A stretch of DNA of 32,578 nt, taken from Microbacterium sp. CH12i. GTDB taxonomy: Bacteria; Actinomycetota; Actinomycetes; Actinomycetales; Microbacteriaceae. Under the pieces are notes generated by a model. It was given only the letters and a program-made list of their open reading frames with translations. It had not been told where the DNA came from and ran no database searches. The translations under genes were made by a program, and so were the position numbers. Below, piece after piece: positions 8,228 to 16,593 of this stretch. Within the stretch, counting starts at the first letter, position 1. Each line of letters begins with the position of its first letter. Where the stretch lies: positions 1 through 32,578 of the forward strand of contig NZ_JHET01000009.1 of the NCBI RefSeq assembly GCF_000685355.1, given 5' to 3'.

Positions 8228-9488
8228 GCGTGTAGTTCCATTCTGGGTGCCAGTCGTGGCGGGCGAGGATCCCGTCGGCCTCGAGGGCCTTCATCTGCTG
8301 GTCAGGGATCTTCACGCCGAGCGGGTACTCGTTCTGGTCGAGTTCAGCGTGGACACGTAAGCCCGTCCGCGTCGTGGTGGCGGCGATGGTGTTCACGATG
8401 ACCTCGTGACTGGTCAACGGTCTGCCTCGCCAGTTCATCGAGATATAGGAGAACAGGCCGTGCTCGATTTTGTTCCACTTGCTCGTGCCGGGCGGCAGGT
8501 GGCACACCGTGATGGCCAGCCCGGTGTCGGCGGCGAGAGCGGCGAGTTCGGTCTTCCACAACCTCGTGCGGTACCCGTTGGAGCCGCCGCCGTCGGCGGT
8601 GATCAGCAACCGTGACGCCCCCGGGTAGGACGCCTTCCCGGTGGTGTCCCACCAGGAGCGGACGGTGTTGACCGCGAACGCGGCGGTGTCATGGTCGGTG
8701 CCCACGCTGACCCATCCGGTGTTCGCGGCGACGTCGTAAATCCCGTACGGGTTCGCCTTCCCCAGGTCCGGGTCGATGAAGTCGTGTACCTTGACCTGCT
8801 CCGGCTGCCCGGCAGGCCGCCACTCCGCCCCGCGATTCTTGTAGTTGCCGACGAGTTCCTTCTTTTTGGCGTCGACGCTGATCACCGGATCCCCGGCGAC
8901 CACGTGCTCGATGACCTGGTCGTTGAGGTAGGAGAACTGGCCGTCCCGGTCCGGGTTCTGGTTGCCTTCCACCTGCTTGGAGTTGGCCTGCAGGCTGAAC
9001 CCGTTTTCTTTCAGCAGCGACCCGACCCGCACCGAGCTGACCGGGTGCCCGGCGGCGGTCAGCTCACCCGCAAGATGCTCCGTGGACAGCGTCGTCCAGC
9101 ACAACGCCGATTCCGGGTCTCCCCGACGGGTCGGTTCCACCAGTTTCAGTAGCGCCGGGACCAGGCCGGGGTCGGTTTCGGTGATCTTCTTCCGGCCCCC
9201 GCCCGGACGGCGCACCCGGTCCAGCGGCGGCTGCCCCGATTCCAACTCGGCGACGCCCTGCTGCACCCGGGACCGGGACGAGCCCGACGCCCGGGCCACT
9301 GCCACGATCCCTCCATGCCCCAGCGAACGAGCCCGAGCGGCGAGCACCAGCCGCGCCGACCGCTCATCCAGATGCGGCAGCACCGCCTCGAACTCCGCAG
9401 CCAGCTCCCTGACGACATCCCCGGAAACGGCCATACACCATTATCAGCCACCAATCACGATCAGACGTGTTTATTTATTAGCGTGTCC
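8200..9488 (-). mobile_element. ISAzo13-like insertion sequence
   Basis: A single transposase gene occupies almost the whole element. The left end must lie just left of 8205, inside the glycosyltransferase codons. The right end is at about 9480-9490, because the protein-like HTH frame starts at 9491 and a TAG lies at 9479. I could not identify convincing terminal inverted repeats or a target-site duplication, so the ends are approximate. The two flanks belong to unrelated genes, meaning the element is not a simple insertion within one gene. Confidence 0.75.
8205..9434 (-). CDS. ISAzo13 family transposase
   Basis: A 409-residue DDE transposase with the family blocks: a helix-turn-helix N-terminus (about 40-65), GGGRKKITETDPGL, VEPTRRGDPESALCW, then GFSLQANSKQVEGNQNPDRDGQF. 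The catalytic residues appear in VISVDAKKKELVGN, LITADGGGSNGYR and TSKWNKIEHGLFSYI, which give the D, D and E. Length is normal and no frameshift is seen, so it may be active. It starts with ATG at 9434; no good ribosome binding site is visible upstream. Confidence 0.93.
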   Translation of the reverse strand: MAVSGDVVRELAAEFEAVLPHLDERSARLVLAARARSLGHGGIVAVARASGSSRSRVQQGVAELESGQPPLDRVRRPGGGRKKITETDPGLVPALLKLVEPTRRGDPESALCWTTLSTEHLAGELTAAGHPVSSVRVGSLLKENGFSLQANSKQVEGNQNPDRDGQFSYLNDQVIEHVVAGDPVISVDAKKKELVGNYKNRGAEWRPAGQPEQVKVHDFIDPDLGKANPYGIYDVAANTGWVSVGTDHDTAAFAVNTVRSWWDTTGKASYPGASRLLITADGGGSNGYRTRLWKTELAALAADTGLAITVCHLPPGTSKWNKIEHGLFSYISMNWRGRPLTSHEVIVNTIAATTTRTGLRVHAELDQNEYPLGVKIPDQQMKALEADGILARHDWHPEWNYTLNSTRPS

Positions 9489-9490
9489 TA

Positions 9491-9805
9491 ATCAAAGAGA
9501 ACCTCTACCGCGAGGCTGGTGTGAGCCGCGCGACCATGAACCGCGCGAGCGCTGTGCTCGAGGAGTGGTCACGCCAGGTCGACGGAACCCAACCTCGCGA
9601 CAAGGAGGTCCAAGACCTCAAGGCGGCACTAACGTATGCACGGGCTGGCTCCCGCGAACTGCGCGAAAGAACGAGGGAGCTCGAGAGTCAGCTCACCATC
9701 GCGGCGACGACAATCGCGGAGTTACACGTCGAGAACCAGCTACTTCGAGGGCAAGACTCGACGCGCGGGGTGACCCCTATCCGAAAGCGACCGAACGACG
9801 TTTGA
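9491..9805 (+). pseudogene. 5'-truncated HTH/coiled-coil DNA-binding protein
   Basis: The protein-like frame starts directly at the IS edge with IKENLYREAGVSRATMNRA, the second half of a helix-turn-helix. A coiled coil follows (KEVQDLKAALTYARAG to LRERTRELESQLTIAATTIAELHVENQLLRG). An in-frame TAG at 9479 and the missing first helices show that the 5' end was lost to the IS. KfrA-like and recombinase-associated HTH proteins of actinobacterial mobile elements have this layout; the exact family is not certain. GTG at 9521 could still start a shorter product. Confidence 0.6.
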
Positions 9806-9997
9806 GGGGTCATCGCAGTAGCTGTTCTCCGGAGCTGCCCATCGCGGAGGGCTGCCTCTAGAAAGTCCCGAGCCAGTTCTGGCCGTAGATTGTGCTCGGC
9901 GAGCAGGGCCTCGAGTGGGCTTCGCGCTTGGCAGCAACGAACGCCTGCCATTGTTCGTGTCCTCGCCGTCGCCAAAGCCGTCGCGTTCGGGTTTTGC

Positions 9998-10705
9998 TCA
10001 GTTGAACTGGAAATTCTTATACGAGCTCCGAACGTTGAAGCGCCGCCCATCCTTGCGTCGCTGCAGGAACCCAGCAACGGTGTCGACGTCGTTGGGCCGC
10101 ATCTGCAGCTCGCGACACTTGGCTCGGACCTGCTCGACGGTGATCGAGACCCACCGCTCAGGCCGGTTCATCATGTCCGCCTTGAGCATGTCCTCTTCAT
10201 TCCATTTGAGCCCCGACGAGTACCCGGCCGCCATTTGAGCGACGTATTCCAAGATGCCCTCGACACCGTTCGGCAGCGGTTCGCTCGGTGCCGCATCGGC
10301 GGTGTCTGAACGTGGCTGCACCGTGCCGTCCTTGAGAAGCTGGACCGGATTGACATCCTCGATCCACACAGCGGCTTCCGTCCCCCCGTGCTCGATCACG
10401 ACGAGCGCGTCAGGTTCCGCATCCCACAGATCGTTGAGGTGCTGGCGATCGGGCCAGCAGTAGATGACCCGCCGACCCCGAAGCATGCCGACCGAGAAGC
10501 CGCGCCACGTCTGCTGGGTGACGCCCGGCCGTTTGATCAGGTGCTTCAAACTGTCCCCGTCGAAGTCCTTCTGCGGAGTCACCACGATCACCGGCCCACC
10601 CTTTTGAGTGGCGAGCCAGCGAAGCGCCCGCAGGTTCTGGGCTTCGCGCGAGTCGTCCTCGCTGATCCGTGAGATTGCGGCAGGGTACGTAGCGTTGGTC
10701 GGCAT
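9998..10705 (-). CDS. Hypothetical protein, 235 aa
   Basis: Not recognised. The start ATG at 10705 has GAAGGAAG 4 bases upstream. The first 110 residues look like a compact alpha/beta fold (GGPVIVVTPQKDFDGDSLKHLI, RRVIYCWPDRQHLNDLWDA, DALVVIEHGG), which resembles a nucleotide- or DNA-associated fold but carries no catalytic motif that I can name. The C-terminal half (VSITVEQVRAKCRELQMRPNDVDTVAGFLQRRKDGRRF) looks like a small helical DNA-binding region. It is divergent from the zinc-knuckle gene at 10788, with an 82-bp shared upstream region. Confidence 0.65.
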   Translation of the reverse strand: MPTNATYPAAISRISEDDSREAQNLRALRWLATQKGGPVIVVTPQKDFDGDSLKHLIKRPGVTQQTWRGFSVGMLRGRRVIYCWPDRQHLNDLWDAEPDALVVIEHGGTEAAVWIEDVNPVQLLKDGTVQPRSDTADAAPSEPLPNGVEGILEYVAQMAAGYSSGLKWNEEDMLKADMMNRPERWVSITVEQVRAKCRELQMRPNDVDTVAGFLQRRKDGRRFNVRSSYKNFQFN

Positions 10706-10787
10706 CGGCTTCCTTCATGATCGAGTGGTGCGCTGTCCGTGATGCTAGGTGGGGCCGCAGACATCGAACGGGCGAGGAGGAATCAAA

Positions 10788-11498
10788 GTGGCGCTCACCA
10801 AAGAGCAAAAAGCGGCGCGAGCAGCGAAGCGCGATCTGAACAAAGCGCTCGAGGCGGAAGCCCGCGCACACCGCAACGAGGCCAGTAGGCAGCGGTGGAT
10901 CGACGAAGGCATGTACCTGACACAAGAGGAGGCCGCCGCCGGCGAACCCTGCCGCGGTTGCGGTCTGACCGTGATCGACAACCTCGGAAATTGGCCCGGC
11001 ACGATGTTCCTGACTGACGAGCAGCGTGTCGAGTACGACGACGCCGAGGCCCGCTATCGGGAGATGCACCCTGACTGCGAATCGCACCGCTGGAGCATGG
11101 CCGGTTCTCGCACTGCGCATTGCGGTTCGTGCTGTCCACCGCTCCCCATCCCAGAGAAGCACCTGGACGAACTTCGACAGTTCTTGGCGGCGCTCCCGCC
11201 TCGCCGCGAGGATGAGTTGGTCCGCTGGGCTCGAACGCTGACGTGCGGGCACATCGTCGACGTCAGCGCCCATTACTCGAACGGCGAGCCGAGCTTGCGG
11301 TCCGAGCGGTGCGTTCGATGCAAGCTCACGCGCGGCGTGGTCACCTCCGAGAGGGTGGTGACAGCGGCCTCGCGTGCGGCGGAAGCCCGACGCCATCACG
11401 CCGACGACGTTACGAGGGCAGAGCGCGAAGTCGCGAGAGCAGAAAGGGCAACGCGGGCTGCCAAGCGGAAGCTGGACGCACTCCGCGCCCAGTCATAA
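10788..11498 (+). CDS. Hypothetical zinc-binding, coiled-coil protein
   Basis: The start GTG at 10788 is chosen because GAGGAGGAA lies 5 bases upstream; the frame is open farther up but without such a site. The 236 residues have basic helical ends (LTKEQKAARAAKRDLNKALEAEARAH and the C-terminal REVARAERATRAAKRKLDALRAQ) around a cysteine-rich middle: CRGC, a CESH/HCGSCC cluster, TCGH and CVRC. These could bind two zinc ions. This layout suggests a nucleic-acid binding protein of mobile-element type. No named family was recognised. Confidence 0.7.
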   Translation: MALTKEQKAARAAKRDLNKALEAEARAHRNEASRQRWIDEGMYLTQEEAAAGEPCRGCGLTVIDNLGNWPGTMFLTDEQRVEYDDAEARYREMHPDCESHRWSMAGSRTAHCGSCCPPLPIPEKHLDELRQFLAALPPRREDELVRWARTLTCGHIVDVSAHYSNGEPSLRSERCVRCKLTRGVVTSERVVTAASRAAEARRHHADDVTRAEREVARAERATRAAKRKLDALRAQS

Positions 11499-11686
11499 GG
11501 CAGGGCGAACTCACAGATCGCGGCGGCGTGGCACTTCGCGGCATGCTCCGTCGCGATGACGGAAGTCAATGCCTCTGCCGATCAACGGATACGCGTCCGG
11601 GGCGTTGACACTCATCTGCGGTCAACGTCCGCTCCCTCGACTACCGTGTCTCACAGGGGCTCCGTCCGCCCCGAACTGGAGGGCGT

Positions 11687-12955
11687 GTGAACGGCGAGAT
11701 TGAACTGGTCAGCGACGGCGACGGCGTTGCCATCTTCGGCGACCCCAGGGAAGTCGACCTCTTCCTCTCCACCGCGGGAGTGCCGTCGCAGGAGATCGCG
11801 CTTCACCAAAAGCTCGGCTCCGCCCTGAACACCGGTTCGGGCGCCGCGCAGGCCGGCTCTCAGATCGCCGCGAACTCGGGACGCTGGGTGAAACTCACCG
11901 AGGATTCCGCCAAAGCGCTCAAACTCGGCAAGGCGATGAAGGGATCGTCCGATGGCGTCAGCCGCGCCATCGCGACGACAAGCAAGGGCAAGGTCACGAA
12001 GATCCTTGAGTTTGTGAAACCCGGATCGGTTGGGTCGATGCTCACTAACCCCGCGATGCTCGCAGGCGCTGCAGGCATCATGGCGCAACTGGCCATGCAG
12101 CAGACGATGGACGAGATCACGGACTATCTCGCCAAGATCGATGAGAAAGTCGATGACGTGCTGCGCGCGCAGAAGGACGCAGCGCTGGCGGAGATGATCG
12201 GCGTCGGCTTCGTCATCGACGAGGCGATGACTGTCCGAGAGCATACCGGGCGGGTTTCGGACGTCACGTGGTCGAAGGTACAGGGCGCGTCTCAGACCGT
12301 CGCCACCACGCAGGCCTATGCGCTGCGACAGCTCGACGCCCTGGCCGAGAAGCTGGAGAAGAAGAAGCGAAGCGTCGGGGATGTTGCGGAGGTCGCCGCC
12401 GAGGCTGACGCCACCGTCGAGGAGTGGCTGGCGGTCCTCGCGCGTTGCTTCCAGCTCCAGGACGGCCTCGCGGTACTTGAACTTGACCGCGTGCTCGATG
12501 CCGAGCCCGCCGAACTCGAACGCCACCGCGCTGGCGTTCAGGCCGCCCGTCGCAAGCGCCGCGAACAGATTGCAACCACGACGCGCAGCCTGCTCGCCCG
12601 CATGGATGCGGCGGCGAGCACAGCGAACGAAAAGGCGCTCCTGCACCCTTTCAAAGCTGGCAACGTCGTGCGATCCAGCAATGAAGTCGCGGCTGACGTC
12701 CTCGTTTTCAACGAGCGGATCGGCATCGATTCGACTCGGGACGCTATCCAGGCCAAACGCTGGATCGTGGCGGTGGGCGAGGCTAGAGACAAGGCGGTCG
12801 AGGCCGGCGGTGAAGGCGTCGACGTCGTCCGCCGCTTCGGCATCAAGACGTTCGAGGATGCGAAAGTAGTTGGCGAGAAGCTTGGCCAGGAATTCGCCGA
12901 ACGGATGCCGCAGCGACGCTCTTCCCATGACGCCGACGCAGACAACGAGCGGTAG
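11687..12955 (+). CDS. Conserved actinobacterial protein of unknown function, 422 aa
   Basis: I recognise this as a family found scattered in actinobacteria, but without a known role. Its landmarks are DGDGVAIFGDPREVDLFLSTAGVPS, IAANSGRWVKLTEDSAKALK and a glycine/alanine-rich hydrophobic segment (LTNPAMLAGAAGIMAQLAMQ, about 115-134). A strong coiled coil follows (MDEITDYLAKIDEKVDDVLRAQKD), then QAYALRQLDALAEKLEKK and a long helical C-terminal half (EEWLAVLARCFQLQDGLAVLELDRVL). A single short hydrophobic helix flanked by coiled coil would fit a membrane-perturbing or scaffold protein; that is speculation. The GTG start at 11687 has GGAGGG a few bases upstream. It is followed after 9 bases by the gene at 12965. 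Confidence 0.75.
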   Translation: MNGEIELVSDGDGVAIFGDPREVDLFLSTAGVPSQEIALHQKLGSALNTGSGAAQAGSQIAANSGRWVKLTEDSAKALKLGKAMKGSSDGVSRAIATTSKGKVTKILEFVKPGSVGSMLTNPAMLAGAAGIMAQLAMQQTMDEITDYLAKIDEKVDDVLRAQKDAALAEMIGVGFVIDEAMTVREHTGRVSDVTWSKVQGASQTVATTQAYALRQLDALAEKLEKKKRSVGDVAEVAAEADATVEEWLAVLARCFQLQDGLAVLELDRVLDAEPAELERHRAGVQAARRKRREQIATTTRSLLARMDAAASTANEKALLHPFKAGNVVRSSNEVAADVLVFNERIGIDSTRDAIQAKRWIVAVGEARDKAVEAGGEGVDVVRRFGIKTFEDAKVVGEKLGQEFAERMPQRRSSHDADADNER

Positions 12956-12964
12956 CCGATAGCC

Positions 12965-13846
12965 ATGGACGTTCGTGGTCCAGCGTCGCACGAGACTCGG
13001 GTGGAACTTTCTGGTGCGCTGATCGGCATCACCAGCTGCACCAACCGAGTGGTCGGCCGAGCCTCACGTCTTGTCGGTCCGCAGTCCGGGACGACAGCGC
13101 ACCAATGGCTCGAGGGAGGGAACTGGTCGACGGGGTTCTCGTCGACCATGCAAGCGATCAGCACCACCACAGATCACGGTCGCGCGTTTGCCTGGGTGTT
13201 ACGCGGTAAGGAAGACCACGGGGCATCGTTTGCGGCATTGTGTCGCGCATTCGTGGAAGTCGCTGGACGCGCGTGGTGGCTGCTCGACTCGAACGACTCC
13301 GCCCAACTTGAGCACCGTGCGGCAGCTATGCGGCTCAACGAGGTGAGACAGAAAGGCAGCAGTGGACTTACAGTACGGGTTCGCGATGGCGAATACGAAA
13401 CCGTCAGCTACGACGAAGTGCTTCTCGACGCTGAGAGAGCACTGAGCCGGGCGAGCGTCGCAGGACGGAAAGAGAAGACGCCGGGCTACACAACGTTGGC
13501 GTGTCGCGTAATGTCCGCCGCTGGGATCGCCGATTCCGACGCCAAGTACTCCCATCTGTCTGCCGTATCGCACGGCGCGGGGTTCAGCGTTGGTGGGCTC
13601 GGCGCGCGAGCACCCCACGAAGCCGACGGGTTTACGCATTTCACGATCTCGCTGCCGATCGCGAACGCCCAGCAATATCTCCGGATCATGACTCGCGTAC
13701 TCAATGTCGTAATGGAGAAGTTCATCTCGCTCGCGGGCGACCATGCTGAGCAAGCGCGCTGGCGCTACGCATACGTGATTGCCCACAACCGGATCGTCAA
13801 TGAGTTCGATGCCTTGTCCGGGGGTAGCGAAAGCCCTGCTGGCTGA
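12965..13846 (+). CDS. Hypothetical alpha-helical protein, DUF5677-like (copy 1)
   Basis: 293 residues, ATG start 9 bases after the preceding stop and no own ribosome binding site, so probably coupled. The middle has a helix with FVEVAGRAWWLLDS and, farther on, YSHLSAVSHGAG. The pattern (acidic residue in a helix ending in an aromatic 'WL', then Tyr-x-x-Leu-Ser-x-x-x-His) matches what I know of DUF5677-type proteins. It also matches the two neighbours at 13856 and 15033. Assignment is by motif pattern only. No catalytic role is established. Confidence 0.6.
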   Translation: MDVRGPASHETRVELSGALIGITSCTNRVVGRASRLVGPQSGTTAHQWLEGGNWSTGFSSTMQAISTTTDHGRAFAWVLRGKEDHGASFAALCRAFVEVAGRAWWLLDSNDSAQLEHRAAAMRLNEVRQKGSSGLTVRVRDGEYETVSYDEVLLDAERALSRASVAGRKEKTPGYTTLACRVMSAAGIADSDAKYSHLSAVSHGAGFSVGGLGARAPHEADGFTHFTISLPIANAQQYLRIMTRVLNVVMEKFISLAGDHAEQARWRYAYVIAHNRIVNEFDALSGGSESPAG

Positions 13847-13855
13847 CATCCACCG

Positions 13856-14671
13856 GTGCAGATCGCTGGCACGCACAGGTCGGGCCCTCTCCTTGCAGGA
13901 ATTGTCGGCAGCGACTCATATGTTGGGTACATGCCTGACGTCCCCGAAGCAGCCCTCGCCGACTGGATCCGCGCCTGCGTTTCAAGCCTGCGCGATGCGG
14001 ACGGCTTCACCGTCGACTCAGGCCATGCCGACGAGTTTTTGCTTCTCTACGGGCTGATCGCACGCACGTTTCGTTACAGTAACGCGTACCTCACGCTCGT
14101 GGACGCTGGGATGGAAGGCGAGGCGGTGCCGCTGGCGCGCGCAGCACTTGAGCACGCCATCACGCTGCAGTGGGTCTTCGTCATCGATGGCGGCGTGAAG
14201 AAGTACCGAAACTCCGTCGCGCACGACCGAGTCGAGCACTATAGAAAGCTCGCCGAATGGCTGGATAACGACGAGCTCCGCAAAGCCATGACCGAGCTCG
14301 ATCCGATCCCCGGGGGTAGCCAGCTCGGCAAGTTCATCGCTATGGTTCGAGACCTCGACGAGGGGAGTTTCCTTGAGACGAGTTACCACGTGCTATCTCA
14401 GCACGTCCATGTCACACACAGCGCTGTGACGTCTTTCCTGCAGCCCGGCGAAAGCGAGCTGCGGGTCCTGTACGAGCAGGAGTACGCGTACCGATACCAG
14501 GCCACCTACGCCTGCGCGGTCGCATGCATGCTCGCCCGTTGGGTACTCGCGCGTCTCACGGATGACAAGGCGCTGCTGAACGAACTGGACCGCGTTTCCG
14601 ACGAACTCCAATTGCCGATGGAACTCGCCCAGTATGTCCGCCCGCCGCGCAGACGACGCGCCGGACTCTGA
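13856..14671 (+). CDS. Hypothetical alpha-helical protein, DUF5677-like (copy 2)
   Basis: Up to 271 residues from GTG at 13856; ATG at 13931 (MPDVPEAALADW) is an alternative start. Neither has a good ribosome binding site. The conserved-looking core has PLARAALEHAITLQWVF, KYRNSVAHDRVEHYRKLAEW and SYHVLSQHVHVTHSAVTSF. The Arg-x(4)-His in the RNSVAH region and the Tyr-x-x-Leu-Ser-x-x-x-x-His motif recall HEPN-like/DUF5677 helical bundles. A C-terminal segment (ATYACAVACMLARWVLARL) is amphipathic rather than clearly membrane. Ten bases after the previous stop, so likely one transcript. Confidence 0.65.
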   Translation: MQIAGTHRSGPLLAGIVGSDSYVGYMPDVPEAALADWIRACVSSLRDADGFTVDSGHADEFLLLYGLIARTFRYSNAYLTLVDAGMEGEAVPLARAALEHAITLQWVFVIDGGVKKYRNSVAHDRVEHYRKLAEWLDNDELRKAMTELDPIPGGSQLGKFIAMVRDLDEGSFLETSYHVLSQHVHVTHSAVTSFLQPGESELRVLYEQEYAYRYQATYACAVACMLARWVLARLTDDKALLNELDRVSDELQLPMELAQYVRPPRRRRAGL

Positions 14672-14729
14672 CTCTCAAAACATGAAAGAGGCGGAGGCTA
14701 AGCCAGCCGAGAGAGCGTGGTCCTCAGTG

Positions 14730-14947
14730 TCAGGCAGTCGCCGCCAGGTGAATGAAGGTGAGGGGAGTTGGCTCAGGCCACTCCCCGGTGAGTTCGTTCG
14801 GGTCCACCGGCATGACACGAGTGCCTCCACCTCCGCCAACCGTTCGACGAGCACCATCGCCCAGACGACCGCTTCCCAGCAGTCGGAGTAGGTCGCCTGC
14901 CTACCGCACAGTTCGGAGACGCCTGCTGTCCGACCCCCATCGCCCGT
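14730..14947 (-). pseudogene. Possible decayed gene remnant in 14672-15032
   Basis: The 361 bases between two DUF5677-like genes hold no intact gene. On the minus strand one frame reads protein-like text (SELCGRQATYSDCWEAV, then VWAMVLVERLAEVEALV), preceded by an in-frame TGA at 14948-14950. It then appears to continue in another frame as MPVDPNELTGEWPEPTPL, ending at TGA 14730-14732. This looks like a short gene broken by a stop and a shift at about 14813. The family is unknown and this may be chance. Confidence 0.3.
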
Positions 14948-15032
14948 TCACTGCTCGAAGCCGGCGGGTTCAGACCCGCGCTACACACTCAACTGCGATG
15001 AGCCCGTTTGACACCACAACGAGCACCTGCTG

Positions 15033-15791
15033 TTATGCATCGAAAAATGACGCTCCGATGCGCCCAGAAAACTCCTCGGGAAGACCCTCGTCTAGTAACA
15101 GCCATCCGGTCATCATCACAATATGCGTCTGGATCAAGTGGTGGGCCTCAAGGTCTGGATCCATCGGATCAGGAACACCACTCGACAGGTGCAGGTCGTC
15201 GAATGTCGGCGCGTACTTGCCCGCTAGATTTGCAGAGGCGTGCGCGAATGCTGTCTCGCCGAGCCACATCGAGTAGATGGACCAGGGCTCGATCTCGGTC
15301 GAACCAATCGCCGCGTTTAGCCGCGTTGCCTGCTGATGGATCGCACCGCTCGTAACATCGTCGAGATCAAAAGCATCCATCTCTGTCGGATCGAAGTCAG
15401 CTTCGTGTCCTGCGTCACGCAGATAGTCCAGCAACCGATTCGTGCCTTGCCGATCTTTGGCAAGCATGGTGTCCACAGCCTTACGACGATCCCCGGCGGG
15501 CAGCCCCTGTAGCCAATGCAGACGGAGAGCGATTTCCAGCACAAGCCGCCGGTTGGGGGCCGCGGCAGATAGCAGGTCGGCAGTCGCAAGCGTGGCGATG
15601 GCTTTCCCCTGCGCGAAGGCCGCGCGACACAGTCCAACAACCACTTGCGCTGTGCGATTGCGAAACTCCACGTCGCTGAGGTCCACGCTCAGCACCGCTT
15701 CTGCCGATCGCGACACCTTCTCGGCGTTGATGATCCGAGCTGAACGGTTGCGCTGAATCCGTCGATTCTTCTTCACTCGGCTACCACTCAT
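15033..15791 (-). CDS. Hypothetical alpha-helical protein, DUF5677-like (copy 3)
   Basis: 252 residues from ATG at 15791. A basic N-terminus (SRVKKNRRIQRNRSARI) precedes an all-helical body. The core shows NRRLVLEIALRLHWLQGLP and YSMWLGETAFAHASANLAG, the same order of features as copies 1 and 2: an acidic residue in a helix ending in Trp-Leu, then Tyr-x-x-x-x-x-x-x-x-His. This is the DUF5677-like pattern. It is on the opposite strand from the other two copies. Function unknown. Confidence 0.6.
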   Translation of the reverse strand: MSGSRVKKNRRIQRNRSARIINAEKVSRSAEAVLSVDLSDVEFRNRTAQVVVGLCRAAFAQGKAIATLATADLLSAAAPNRRLVLEIALRLHWLQGLPAGDRRKAVDTMLAKDRQGTNRLLDYLRDAGHEADFDPTEMDAFDLDDVTSGAIHQQATRLNAAIGSTEIEPWSIYSMWLGETAFAHASANLAGKYAPTFDDLHLSSGVPDPMDPDLEAHHLIQTHIVMMTGWLLLDEGLPEEFSGRIGASFFDA

Positions 15792-16007
15792 GCACTGAGG
15801 TTATCTGCGTTGTCGGACACTGTGGAGGGATCGACTGGCCGTTGATCTGCTGCTCGCCGAATCTCCTTATACACACCCACGGCTGCACATGTCGTCCGGA
15901 TTGCGGACTACTCAAGCGACAACGTCCTCGCGGTCCACAAGGCGTGGAACGGACTAGCCCTATGCTCAGGATCAGCGCATTCAGCAGGCTCGACCTAAGG
16001 AGAATCG

Positions 16008-16544
16008 ATGGAGTGGTCGGAAGTTGAAATTAGGGGCGCGCGTCTACGCCGCAATGAGATGCAGCTGCTGCGTATGGCTCTGGCGGCGCTATCGACGAAC
16101 AACGAGCAATCCGGCCTGTACGGGATGCTCAATGAATACGTGGCGGAACTCAGCTCGCGGTCCGCTGACTTCGTTAATGTTCTTGAGGCGATCGCGTACA
16201 CAGCAGCGCAAACCTATTTGCCGAGCGAGGTCGGCAAATGGCTCGAGGGGCGTCGCAACGCTCCTGAGCATGACATCGTATTCATGCTCATTAGATGGGC
16301 GATAGATGCACTAGACCGCCCTGAGGGCTCGCCCGACCGCGAGCTTCCTGTGCAGGCGATTCGCAATCAAGCTGCCGAGATTGTGGAAAGTCGAACGGAG
16401 AAGGTCATACTGACCGACCTCGTGCTCGCAACCGCCTTCATGGCCGATACGGTGAAGCTCCAAGAGCTACTCAGTGCAAAGGAAGCATTCGCCCAAGAAC
16501 GACTGGGCGGCAACTCCATCACCTGGCGAGCTGGACCCGCGTAG
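16008..16544 (+). CDS. Hypothetical protein, 178 aa
   Basis: Not recognised. The start ATG at 16008 has a strong AAGGAG 5 bases upstream, so translation is well supported. The protein is mostly helical, acidic, without membrane segment or signal peptide: EIRGARLRRNEMQLLRMALAAL, SADFVNVLEAIAYTAAQTYLP, VFMLIRWAIDALDRP. The 216 bases before it (15792-16007), shared with the divergent gene at 15791, hold no gene that I can see. Confidence 0.65.
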   Translation: MEWSEVEIRGARLRRNEMQLLRMALAALSTNNEQSGLYGMLNEYVAELSSRSADFVNVLEAIAYTAAQTYLPSEVGKWLEGRRNAPEHDIVFMLIRWAIDALDRPEGSPDRELPVQAIRNQAAEIVESRTEKVILTDLVLATAFMADTVKLQELLSAKEAFAQERLGGNSITWRAGPA

Positions 16545-16593
16545 TGCACGACGCTTGGCACACTGCTGAATTTCCCTGTTGTACGGTCGCATT

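Noticed and set aside
11651..12991. 446-residue minus-strand frame opposite the 422-residue gene
   Set aside because: Antisense of a recognisable family on the plus strand; a long shadow frame is expected at this GC content.
14955..14980. tRNA T-arm-like sequence (GCGGGTTCAGACCCGC)
   Set aside because: The loop is six bases rather than seven, and no cloverleaf or CCA end fits around it.
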